Positions 8,181 through 14,081 of a DNA stretch of 14,081 bases are shown here, one piece after another. Both the position numbers and the translations under genes were made by a program. The notes below the pieces were generated by a model. That model saw only the letters and a program-made list of their open reading frames with translations, was not told the origin of the DNA and ran no database searches. Position 1 is the first letter of the stretch. Each line of letters opens with the position of its first letter. This DNA comes from an uncultured Clostridia bacterium (GTDB lineage Bacteria > Bacillota > Clostridia > UBA1381), in assembly GCA_910585485.1 (NCBI GenBank), contig CAJUEZ010000048.1, positions 1-14,081 on the forward strand. The letters are read 5' to 3'.

Positions 8181-8255
8181 TGGTGACTCGTGAGGGAATC
8201 GAACCCTCGTTGCCGGCGTGAGAGGCCGGAGTCTTAACCGCTTGACCAACGAGCC
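8181..8255 (-). tRNA. tRNA-Glu, anticodon CTC
   Basis: Read on the minus strand, this 75-base gene folds into a full cloverleaf. The acceptor stem is GGCTCGT with ACGAGTC (one G-T pair). The D arm is GTCAAGCGGTTAAGAC. The anticodon stem CCGGC/GCCGG encloses loop CTCTCAC with anticodon CTC, which reads GAG (glutamate). The T arm is GAGGG-TTCGATT-CCCTC. The 3' CCA is encoded (8183-8181), with discriminator A. It is a single tRNA unit with its own promoter and terminator. No integrase or repeated 3'-end fragment is visible nearby, so there is no sign of use as an integration site. Confidence 0.97.
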
Positions 8256-8268
8256 ATACAACTATTAC

Positions 8269-8297
8269 ATATTAACATAAAAAGTAATACTTGTCAA
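8269..8297 (-). promoter_or_regulatory. Promoter of tRNA-Glu
   Basis: A perfect TTGACA (8297-8292) is followed after 17 bases by TAATAT (8274-8269), a fair -10 match. Transcription would start about 7 bases before the mature tRNA 5' end, a normal short leader for a tRNA gene. Confidence 0.7.
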
Positions 8298-8300
8298 GAG

Positions 8301-8336
8301 AAAAAAAGCGGATTTTGAAAAAAAATCAAAATCCGC
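8301..8336 (-). terminator. Rho-independent terminator of glyA
   Basis: An 11-bp stem (GCGGATTTTGA at 8308-8318 with its complement at 8326-8336) has a loop of seven A. On the minus strand seven T follow (8307-8301). It begins 12 bases after the glyA stop. Confidence 0.92.
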
Positions 8337-8348
8337 CTGAAACAGCTG

Positions 8349-9590
8349 TTATTTATATAGAGGGTGTTTTTCGCAAAGAACTTTAACTCTTGTCATAACC
8401 TCGTCTTTATTCTTTTCGAAATCCTTGATTGTAAGCGAGATAAGCTTGCCCACTTCAACCATATCGTCTTCCTTGAAACCTCTTGAGGTAGTCGCGGGAG
8501 TACCTATTCTGATACCGCTTGTTACAAACGGGCTCTTCGTGTCAAAAGGAATGGCGTTCTTGTTAACAGTAATTCCAACTTCGTCAAGCATTTTCTCGGC
8601 TTCTTTGCCTGTGACGTCAGTATCGGTCAGGTCAACAAGCATAAGATGATTGTCAGTGCCGCCCGAAACAAGCTTGAAACCCTCGTCAATAAGAGTTTTA
8701 GCGAGCGCCGCTGCGTTTTTAACCACTTGCTCGGCATATTCCTTAAAACTTGGGTCAAGCGCTTCTTTGAAACATACAGCCTTTGCTGCGATTGTGTGCA
8801 TCAATGGACCGCCCTGTATACCGGGGAATATAGCTTTGTTTATTTTTGTTGCAAGTTCTTCATTGTTTGTAAGGATAAGTCCGCCTCTCGGACCTCTTAA
8901 TGTCTTATGAGTTGTTGTTGTGACAACGTCCGCGTAAGGCATTGGAGAAGGGTGACAGCCGGCAGCTACAAGACCGGCAATATGAGCCATATCAACAAGG
9001 AAGTATGCGCCGACTTCTTTTGCTATATCGGCAAACTTCTTGAAATCTATAACGCGCGGATAAGCACTTGCACCCGCAAGAATAAGCTTTGGCTTACATT
9101 CAAGAGCAATGCGTCTTACCTCGTCATAATCTATTGTGTTTGTATCCTCCGTTACACCATAAGGAACAATATTAAAATATTTTCCTGACATATTAACAGG
9201 TGAACCGTGGCTTAAATGACCGCCGTGAGCCAAACTCATTGAAAGAACTGTGTCGCCCGGTGTAAGCAGCGCGAAAAATACAGCCATATTAGCCTGCGCG
9301 CCTGAATGAGGCTGTACATTAGCGTATTGCGCTCCGAAGAGTTCCTTTGCTCTTTCTATTGCAAGATTTTCAACAACGTCCACGTGTTCGCAGCCGCCGT
9401 AATAACGTTTTGCCGGATAACCTTCCGCGTATTTGTTGGTAAGCGGCGAGCCGTTTGCCTCCATAACTCTTTCCGAAACAAAGTTCTCTGACGCGATAAG
9501 TTCAATCTTGTTTTGCTGACGATTTGTTTCGTCCTGAATTGCCGCGTAGACCTCGGGGTCAAAAGATTTCATCTTTTCATATTTTTCCAT
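8349..9590 (-). CDS. glyA: Serine hydroxymethyltransferase
   Basis: The 413-residue, full-length cytoplasmic PLP enzyme interconverts serine and glycine while moving a one-carbon unit to or from tetrahydrofolate. It links amino-acid, purine and thymidylate synthesis. Hallmarks include NKIELIASENFVSERVMEA (27-45), TNKYAEGYPAKRYYGGCE (51-68), the PLP-binding histidine region SLAHGGHLSHG (119-129), D200 and H203 in LVDMAHIAGL, the Schiff-base lysine K229 in VTTTTHKTLRGPRGG, and the late motif SGIRIGTPATTSRG (358-371). All known active-site positions look intact. ATG 9588-9590 is preceded by AGGAAGG at 9601-9607. It is a single-gene unit with its own terminator, divergent from nth. No folate, purine or glycine riboswitch is visible in its short leader (about 30 bases). 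Confidence 0.98.
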   Translation of the reverse strand: MEKYEKMKSFDPEVYAAIQDETNRQQNKIELIASENFVSERVMEANGSPLTNKYAEGYPAKRYYGGCEHVDVVENLAIERAKELFGAQYANVQPHSGAQANMAVFFALLTPGDTVLSMSLAHGGHLSHGSPVNMSGKYFNIVPYGVTEDTNTIDYDEVRRIALECKPKLILAGASAYPRVIDFKKFADIAKEVGAYFLVDMAHIAGLVAAGCHPSPMPYADVVTTTTHKTLRGPRGGLILTNNEELATKINKAIFPGIQGGPLMHTIAAKAVCFKEALDPSFKEYAEQVVKNAAALAKTLIDEGFKLVSGGTDNHLMLVDLTDTDVTGKEAEKMLDEVGITVNKNAIPFDTKSPFVTSGIRIGTPATTSRGFKEDDMVEVGKLISLTIKDFEKNKDEVMTRVKVLCEKHPLYK

Positions 9591-9628
9591 TTTTTCGCTT
9601 CCTTCCTAAAAAAATAATTCTGCCTACA

Positions 9629-9657
9629 ATTATACAATTTATTTACAAAAAGTGCAA
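9629..9657 (-). promoter_or_regulatory. glyA promoter
   Basis: On the minus strand, TATAAT (9634-9629) is preceded after 17 bases by TTGCAC (9657-9652), a weak -35. The transcript would start near 9622, about 32 bases before the glyA ATG. It lies back to back with the nth promoter; their -35 boxes are 8 bases apart. Confidence 0.65.
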
Positions 9658-9665
9658 GAGTTTTA

Positions 9666-9694
9666 TTGCAAATTTTCAAGGAAAATTGTATAAT
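9666..9694 (+). promoter_or_regulatory. nth operon promoter with an inverted repeat in the spacer
   Basis: TTGCAA (9666-9671) and a perfect TATAAT (9689-9694) are 17 bases apart. The spacer holds a perfect inverted repeat, AATTTTC-AAG-GAAAATT (9671-9687), which could be an operator or chance AT symmetry. The start of transcription should be near 9701, which argues against the upstream ATG at 9703 as the nth start. Confidence 0.7.
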
Positions 9695-9735
9695 ATATTT
9701 AATTGAATAAAATAAAAGAGAAAAGGGGGATTTTA

Positions 9736-10368
9736 GTGACAAAGAAAGAACGCGTTGAAAAGATGCGCGAGATATTAGATAAAGTGTATCCTGATGTAAA
9801 ATGTTCATTAAACTATTCTACACCGCTGGAAATGCTTATAGCAACGCAGCTGTCTGCACAATGTACAGACGCGAGAGTGAATATAGTCACAGAGACGCTT
9901 TTTAAAAAATACAAAAATGTTGAGGATTTTGCGAACGCGGATTATGAGGAGTTATGTGAGGATATAAAATCCGCGGGTTTTTACCGTAATAAGGCAAAGA
10001 ATATAATTCTTTGCTGCCAGAGGCTGATTGACGTGTACGGCGGCGAGGTGCCGGATACAATGGAGGATTTGACAAGTCTTGCGGGAACGGGAAGAAAGAC
10101 TGCCAATCTGGTTTTGGGAGATATATATGGGAAAAGCGCGGTTGTTGTAGACACGCACTGCAAAAGAATCGCTAAGCGTATCGGACTGACCTCGAATGAT
10201 GACCCAACAAAGGTGGAAATGGATTTGAAAAAAATAGTGCCTGAGGATTATCAGCTTCGCATGTGTCATCAGTTTGTCGCGCACGGACGGGCTATATGCA
10301 GCGCGCGCAATCCTAAATGCGCAATATGCCCGATTGCAGAAGTATGTAAAAGCGCGGGAAAATGTTAA
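9736..10368 (+). CDS. nth: Endonuclease III (DNA glycosylase/AP lyase)
   Basis: The 210-residue enzyme removes oxidised pyrimidines from DNA and cuts the resulting abasic site, in base-excision repair. The helix-hairpin-helix motif LAGTGRKTANLVLG (115-128) carries catalytic lysine K121, and catalytic aspartate D139 sits in VVVDTHCKRIAKRIG. The C-terminal iron-sulfur loop is complete, with cysteines 188, 195, 198 and 204 spaced C-x6-C-x2-C-x5-C. GTG 9736 is chosen because GGGGG stands 6 bases before it. The in-frame ATG at 9703 sits almost at the predicted transcript start and has no ribosome-binding site. It is the first gene of a plus-strand unit with two membrane-protein genes; the next begins 16 bases after its stop. 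Confidence 0.96.
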   Translation: MTKKERVEKMREILDKVYPDVKCSLNYSTPLEMLIATQLSAQCTDARVNIVTETLFKKYKNVEDFANADYEELCEDIKSAGFYRNKAKNIILCCQRLIDVYGGEVPDTMEDLTSLAGTGRKTANLVLGDIYGKSAVVVDTHCKRIAKRIGLTSNDDPTKVEMDLKKIVPEDYQLRMCHQFVAHGRAICSARNPKCAICPIAEVCKSAGKC

Positions 10369-10384
10369 GAAGGAGAATATATAG

Positions 10385-11194
10385 ATGGGGCAGTTTATAG
10401 GCGGTTTTGGAGCCGCGTTTATTTTAGCCGCAGCGGCAACGGTTATCATGAAATTCTTTTTGGATATAAACATAATCAAAGATAGAAAATCAGTGATAGC
10501 ATACTCGAAAATATCGTTGTCAGTTATTGCGATAGGGGCAGTGTATTTGTTTTTAGCGGCGATGATATTTAACAGCATAAAGAGCAGAGTAAATTTTTTT
10601 GAATTTGATACATTGTTTAATTTCATGGGAGTGAAAAAGACTGTTGGATTATGCTGTGATTTTGATATAAGACACGCGGCGGACGGACTGATGATGCCGC
10701 TGTATCCTTATATTGTAAATGTAATAGGCAAAATTGTTTTTAATCAGTATCTTCTGACGGCAAGCTTTATAAGCTTTGCTTCCGCATGCGTGAGCGCGTG
10801 TGTTTTGTATAGCTTGCTCAGCAGGAAATTCACAAAAGAAAAAAGTGTGAATATATTGCTTGCGGCGGCAAACTTGCCTTACGCGTTTATGCTGTTTGCG
10901 CCGACCTATATATCATTTTCACTAATGCTGATACTTTTATCGGCGCTTGCACTCGAAAAAAAGAATATGCTGTCTTTTGCTGCTGCCACTGTTTTGGCAT
11001 GCGCGTCGTCCAAAATCGGATTTATATCAGTTTTGATTTATCCTCTGTACAGGCTAAACGTGTTTGATTTTATGGCGAATGTGATTAATAAGAGTAAGGT
11101 TTTGAATAACGGCGTGATAAATAGAATTATTCTTGCTGTGCTTGTCACAGCGAACGGAGTAATATTGAGCGTTTTGATAAGGAGTATAAGATAG
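10385..11194 (+). CDS. Polytopic membrane protein, short divergent relative of the PIG-V-like mannosyltransferase family
   Basis: The 269-residue protein has about six to seven hydrophobic segments (near 5-25, 42-63, 122-146, 154-172, 173-190, 195-222 and 247-265). From about residue 94 it parallels the next gene: PLYPYIVNVIGKIVFNQYLL matches YPLFPMLMRVLYFVIRNYVW, and NLPYAFMLFAPTYISFSLML matches IAPYGMFFISVHTESLFLML. The acidic GDAVHY motif of the neighbour has no equivalent, the TES of the loop reads YIS, and the C-terminal third with the RYM motif is missing. It is probably a reduced, perhaps non-catalytic relative, or a partner of the full-length protein. AAGGAG stands about 9 bases before the ATG, and the stop overlaps the next start (TAGTG), so the two are coupled. 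Membrane location is secure; function is not known. Confidence 0.7.
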   Translation: MGQFIGGFGAAFILAAAATVIMKFFLDINIIKDRKSVIAYSKISLSVIAIGAVYLFLAAMIFNSIKSRVNFFEFDTLFNFMGVKKTVGLCCDFDIRHAADGLMMPLYPYIVNVIGKIVFNQYLLTASFISFASACVSACVLYSLLSRKFTKEKSVNILLAAANLPYAFMLFAPTYISFSLMLILLSALALEKKNMLSFAAATVLACASSKIGFISVLIYPLYRLNVFDFMANVINKSKVLNNGVINRIILAVLVTANGVILSVLIRSIR

Positions 11195-12312
11195 TGAACA
11201 AAAGCTTAAAAAAAGAAAAAGATAATTCTCTAAAGATTTTCGGCATAGTTTTTGCCGCCGGTTTGGCAAGCAGAGTGTTGCTGTTTTTGGCGGGCATATG
11301 GATGATGAAATGTTTTGAAATAAAAATCAATCTTACAGAGTTTTTTGGAACAACAGGCGACGCGGTACATTATGTTCATATTGCCCAAAACGGATACGCG
11401 GCTGCGGGGGACGCGGCTAACAAAATAGTATTTTATCCGCTGTTTCCGATGCTTATGAGGGTTTTGTATTTTGTGATACGAAATTATGTGTGGTCGGGAT
11501 TGGTTATTTCATATCTGACATTCGGAGTGGCTTGCGCGTACCTGTATAAGCTGATGCGCATTGATTATTCGGAGAGTAAAACCATAGACGCTCTTATGCT
11601 GCTTTGTATTGCGCCGTACGGAATGTTTTTTATAAGCGTGCATACGGAGAGTTTGTTTTTGATGCTCAGCGTAATGACTTTGTATTATGCGCGCAAAGAA
11701 AATTATATCGCAGCGTCAATAGCGGGATTTTTCGCCGCGCTTACTAAGTCGCAGGGAATGCTTCTTATAGTGCCGGTGGTGTATGAGTGGATAATAAATT
11801 GTACGCGCGATAAGAAGTTTTGTAAAAAAGGAATAAGCGCTTTGCTTATTCCGATGGGATTCGTGATATACTTATGTATAAATAAAGTGGTTCAGGGTGA
11901 TTTTTTTGCGTTCGTGAATCATCAGGCGGCAGAACCGTGGTATAATACCGCAAAATGGGTTTCGGACAGCCTGAGTACAAGCTATAATATAGGCTCTGAT
12001 TATTATGGGTTATCTATGATAATCTACTGGCCGCAGATAATATTATTCTTTGTGGCTGTCGCGTTTATATTTGTTGGTGTTTATAAAAAGGTAAGGACAT
12101 CATATCTGGCATTTTTAGGGGTATATACACTTGTGACATATTTCCATGGATGGATGCTCAGCGGAGCAAGATATATGACCTCTTGCATCGTAATGTATAT
12201 AGTTATGGCGAGCATAGATAATAAAATTATAAAATGCCTGCTGTATACAATATCGGGAGGGCTGTGCCTGCATCTGATGCTTATGTGGTTTCAGGGATAC
12301 GCGATAATGTAA
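11194..12312 (+). CDS. PIG-V-like (GPI mannosyltransferase 2-type) membrane glycosyltransferase
   Basis: The 372-residue protein has about nine to ten membrane segments. Family-type features are GTTGDAVHYVHIAQNGYA in the first outer loop (52-69; the acidic residue and histidine match the D..H pattern of this family), FYPLFPMLMR (80-89), APYGMFFISVHTESLFL (140-156), ALTKSQGML (182-190), and HGWMLSGARYMTS near the end (318-330). Eukaryotic PIG-V adds a mannose to the GPI anchor. Bacterial relatives are assumed to move a sugar from a polyprenyl-phosphate carrier to a surface acceptor, here unknown. The GTG start overlaps the previous stop by one base, with AAGGAG at 11179-11184. No good terminator follows on this strand: the hairpin at 12333-12358 has no T run in this direction. 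Confidence 0.78.
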   Translation: MNKSLKKEKDNSLKIFGIVFAAGLASRVLLFLAGIWMMKCFEIKINLTEFFGTTGDAVHYVHIAQNGYAAAGDAANKIVFYPLFPMLMRVLYFVIRNYVWSGLVISYLTFGVACAYLYKLMRIDYSESKTIDALMLLCIAPYGMFFISVHTESLFLMLSVMTLYYARKENYIAASIAGFFAALTKSQGMLLIVPVVYEWIINCTRDKKFCKKGISALLIPMGFVIYLCINKVVQGDFFAFVNHQAAEPWYNTAKWVSDSLSTSYNIGSDYYGLSMIIYWPQIILFFVAVAFIFVGVYKKVRTSYLAFLGVYTLVTYFHGWMLSGARYMTSCIVMYIVMASIDNKIIKCLLYTISGGLCLHLMLMWFQGYAIM

Positions 12313-12328
12313 ATAAAATCAAGCCGTT

Positions 12329-12358
12329 AAAACCCGACACTTGTATGGAAGTGTCGGG
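12329..12358 (-). terminator. Probable rho-independent terminator, minus strand
   Basis: A 9-bp perfect stem (12333-12341 with 12350-12358), CCCGACACT with its complement, has an 8-base loop. On the minus strand it is followed by TTTT and further T-rich sequence; on the plus strand it lacks a T run. It would end transcripts from the minus-strand pair and the remnant at 12362-12510. Confidence 0.6.
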
Positions 12359-12361
12359 CAG

Positions 12362-12510
12362 CTTAATTATAAATCTATATTTATACTCAAATGTAAATTT
12401 TACATTCTCCCCAACATTATAAAAAGATTTGTCGGTCTTTACCCACGTGTTTTTTGCGTGAGGAGGTGTGCCTATGTCCTTAATATGAATATATCCGGTT
12501 GGACTTGATT
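12362..12510 (-). pseudogene. Probable remnant of a surface-protein gene, no start codon
   Basis: On the minus strand, a frame different from the upstream gene reads GYIHIKDIGTPPHAKN, then TWVKTDKSFYNVGENVKFTF. This looks like real protein, with alternating hydrophobic strands as in beta-sandwich extracellular modules. I recall similar 'W-KTDK-Y-VGE-V-FTF' stretches in large secreted proteins of gut clostridia, but I cannot check this. No ATG, GTG or TTG with a ribosome-binding site precedes it, and the frame is closed by stops just upstream, inside the end of the neighbouring gene. The frame runs on to a stop at 12281, but the convincing part ends before the hairpin at 12329-12358. The simplest reading is the 3' part of a gene whose beginning was deleted. 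A frameshifted tail of the neighbour is less likely. Confidence 0.4.
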
Positions 12511-12512
12511 TT

Positions 12513-13727
12513 TTATTTGATAAAATAAGTTGCTGTGCCGATTATATTTAAAGTGAATCCCATCAAGAACAGCGGATAATTGAAATGTTTCCAGCTGTTT
12601 TCTTTTGGCAATACTGTCGCGAGACCGATGAAAACAAGCGGTAGAATATCGTTTGTATACCTATTTCCGAAATGAGAGCCGCCCATGGTTTTATGAGCGG
12701 TAATGGCAAGTATTTCAACCGTGGAAATTAAGATAACCAGTAAAGTGATTTTCACATCATGTTTTTCGTCACGTATAAAAGAGCGTATGACATATATTAT
12801 ATACGATATAAAAATCGGACTAATCAAAAACATACACATACCGTTAAAAGCGGGGTATTGCGCTATTCCGTTTGCAATCTTCGGAAGAGCAAATATGGAT
12901 TTAATATTTTCGCCTATATAATGCAGGCTGAACTGTCCATATTTTGCCTCAGTGAACTCAGGAAGATAATTGTGACCAAATTCTGTAATACTGCCGAATC
13001 GCGCAAAGTTTAACAGCATATAAGAAATGGCTATGACAAGCATTGGAATAAGAGCGAGATAACGCTTTTTTAGTATATCCAAAAGAGAGTCATCAGGTGA
13101 AGTTTGTTTATGAGCACGGAATATAATATACAGAAGCAGCGGAAGGTATAGCGCCTGAAGCGGTCTGCATCCGACAGCGCATGCCCAGAATGCGAGCGAA
13201 AGCGCGGCTTTGTTTTTGAGCGCGTAATAGATAGCCATGAGGCAAAGCGTAAACGATAGATTTTGCGCGATAAACCATACCCACGCGTTTTGGGCGGTCA
13301 TAAGCCAGTTAGAGCCTATTGTGAGGAAAAGAGCAAATAGTATTGCGCTCTTTTCTTCTATATTAAAATGTCTGAGGATTTTAAACGCGTAAACAGCGCA
13401 TGCTATTGAAGAAGCAAACGCGATAACACCGTCGCACGTATCCCAGCCGAACAGCACGAAAGGAAACATAAGATATGACGGGAACGGCGGAAAACTGACG
13501 TAATATTTGCCGTTAAAAATAGCGAGCTCCAGGTGTTTGTAGTTTTGTCCTAAGTCAAGCCTGCCTCCAAGCCATGACTTTGCCTGAAGAATATATGAGT
13601 TATACGGCTGATATTTCCAAAACCATTGACCGGTGAAAGAATACACAATAAACAGCACAGCCGCAATGCAAAGGCACAGTGTTATTACAGCGGAATATTT
13701 TGAGTTTGCAGAATGTGTCTTTTTCAA
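12513..13727 (-). CDS. Polytopic membrane protein, probable glycosyltransferase-like
   Basis: The 404-residue protein has a short basic N-terminus, TM1 (about 13-34), then a conserved-looking outer loop: WKYQPYNSYILQAKSWLGGRLDL followed by LELAIFNGKYYVSFPPFPSYLMFPF. About eight or nine further membrane segments follow, and the last lies near the C-terminus (IGTATYFIK). Loops of this kind, with FPPFPS just before a membrane segment, occur in uncharacterised GT-C-like proteins; I recognise no catalytic motif with certainty. The start is TTG 13727: AGGAGG (13741-13736) lies 8 bases before it. A longer frame opening with a TTG at 13745 would put that site inside the coding region. It starts 27 bases after the previous minus-strand gene, so the two form one unit. 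Confidence 0.65.
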   Translation of the reverse strand: MKKTHSANSKYSAVITLCLCIAAVLFIVYSFTGQWFWKYQPYNSYILQAKSWLGGRLDLGQNYKHLELAIFNGKYYVSFPPFPSYLMFPFVLFGWDTCDGVIAFASSIACAVYAFKILRHFNIEEKSAILFALFLTIGSNWLMTAQNAWVWFIAQNLSFTLCLMAIYYALKNKAALSLAFWACAVGCRPLQALYLPLLLYIIFRAHKQTSPDDSLLDILKKRYLALIPMLVIAISYMLLNFARFGSITEFGHNYLPEFTEAKYGQFSLHYIGENIKSIFALPKIANGIAQYPAFNGMCMFLISPIFISYIIYVIRSFIRDEKHDVKITLLVILISTVEILAITAHKTMGGSHFGNRYTNDILPLVFIGLATVLPKENSWKHFNYPLFLMGFTLNIIGTATYFIK

Positions 13728-13735
13728 GTTTTTGT

Positions 13736-13741
13736 CCTCCT
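13736..13741 (-). promoter_or_regulatory. Ribosome-binding site that decides the start at 13727
   Basis: A perfect AGGAGG on the minus strand stands 8 bases before TTG 13727. It overlaps the first codons of the longer possible frame (TTG at 13745), which has no comparable site of its own, so the shorter protein is preferred. Confidence 0.8.
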
Positions 13742-13754
13742 TCAAAATAAGTTT

Positions 13755-14081
13755 TTATATAATAAGACTGTTAAAATAAGCTATAAGATATATTCCGAAT
13801 AATATTGAAAATGTAACTGTAATCCACGCGTCCGCGCGGTCATGTCTCGTGGTGAAATCAGCGAGAAACATAAACATCGGAATCATACAGGTCATATATC
13901 GGCAGCCGCTTATGGGGTATTTGACAGATGTGTTCAGTATAAAATACGCTAAAAAGTAAGCTGAATACATACTTCTGTTTCGGCGCATTCCGTAAATAAT
14001 CATTACTATACCGAAAATTATTATTATCAAGTACGGAAGCCACATACTGAGCGAGCGTTTTACATTTGCAAAATCAAACGC
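13755..14081 (-). CDS. PIG-V-like membrane glycosyltransferase, C-terminal part (5' end outside the window)
   Basis: The frame is open to the window edge, so at least 108 C-terminal residues are seen and the ATG at 14045 is internal rather than a start. About three or four membrane segments are visible (LPYLIIIIFGIVMIIYG, YSAYFLAYFILN, MTCMIPMFMFLADF, and a last one near the end). The motif YPISGCRYMTCMIPMFMFLA corresponds to GWMLSGARYMTSCIVMYIVMA in the plus-strand protein at 11194-12312. The two are therefore probably relatives, transcribed towards each other. This C-terminal RYM motif is usual in PIG-V-like and related GT-C proteins. It lies 27 bases before the next minus-strand gene, in an operon-like arrangement. 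The family call rests mainly on this short similarity. Confidence 0.6.
   Translation of the reverse strand, partial: AFDFANVKRSLSMWLPYLIIIIFGIVMIIYGMRRNRSMYSAYFLAYFILNTSVKYPISGCRYMTCMIPMFMFLADFTTRHDRADAWITVTFSILFGIYLIAYFNSLII

Noticed and set aside
8181..8255. tRNA-Glu as an integration site for a mobile element
   Set aside because: No integrase gene, no repeated tRNA 3' end and no phage or conjugation genes are visible on either side.
9703..9735. Longer nth protein from ATG 9703
   Set aside because: The ATG is only about 2 bases after the predicted transcription start. The GGGGG ribosome-binding site fits GTG 9736, and the shorter product has the usual endonuclease III length.
9952..10626. 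Long open frame of 224 codons on the minus strand across nth
   Set aside because: It lies antisense to nth, whose catalytic lysine, aspartate and four iron-sulfur cysteines are intact. The antisense product has no recognisable domain and no ribosome-binding site was found.
12313..12512. Small plus-strand open frame crossing the end of the PIG-V-like gene
   Set aside because: It starts inside the preceding gene in another frame, has no ribosome-binding site, and reads against the better minus-strand coding signal.

Overview
The window looks like a chromosomal segment of an AT-rich, low-GC Firmicute, most likely a gut-type clostridium (Oscillospiraceae or Lachnospiraceae grade). This is inferred from the A/T-rich intergenic DNA, strong purine-rich Shine-Dalgarno (SD) sites, frequent GTG/TTG starts, the U-tract terminators, and the families present (GerMN protein, dCACHE-type hybrid kinase, REC-HD-GYP regulator). 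No phage, plasmid, insertion sequence or CRISPR array is visible. No stretch longer than about 220 bases is without a gene, apart from the tRNA region.

Positions 1-1592 hold the end of a plus-strand operon: the catalytic half of a sensor histidine kinase, then a membrane-anchored protein with two GerMN domains. Their stop and start codons overlap, and a run of eight G lies just before the junction. A bidirectional terminator separates this operon from the next, convergent one.

Positions 1616-6273 (minus strand) form a self-contained phosphorelay operon with a near-perfect sigma-A promoter. In transcription order it encodes a REC-HD-GYP-PAS response regulator (predicted c-di-GMP phosphodiesterase), a stand-alone HPt protein, and a membrane hybrid histidine kinase with an extracytoplasmic sensor and two receiver domains. 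Together they contain all parts of a His-Asp-His-Asp relay leading to c-di-GMP hydrolysis.

Positions 6321-8020 hold a single minus-strand multi-pass membrane protein of the lipid-linked glycosyltransferase type, with its own terminator. A tRNA-Glu(CTC) gene with promoter and terminator follows at 8131-8297, and then glyA (serine hydroxymethyltransferase, minus strand). glyA and nth (endonuclease III, plus strand) diverge from back-to-back promoters at 9629-9694.

Positions 9736-14081 join nth to two plus-strand membrane proteins related to the PIG-V-like glycosyltransferases. The first appears to be an N-terminally reduced relative of the second. They converge on a minus-strand pair: a polytopic protein with glycosyltransferase-like features, and the C-terminal end of another PIG-V-like protein that runs off the window. 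Between the convergent pairs is a short minus-strand stretch that still reads like coding sequence but has no start codon, probably the remnant of a surface-protein gene. The right half is therefore a cell-surface glycosylation neighbourhood that shows duplication and decay. The most notable points are the slippage-prone kinase/GerMN junction, the complete c-di-GMP phosphorelay, and the duplicated glycosyltransferases.
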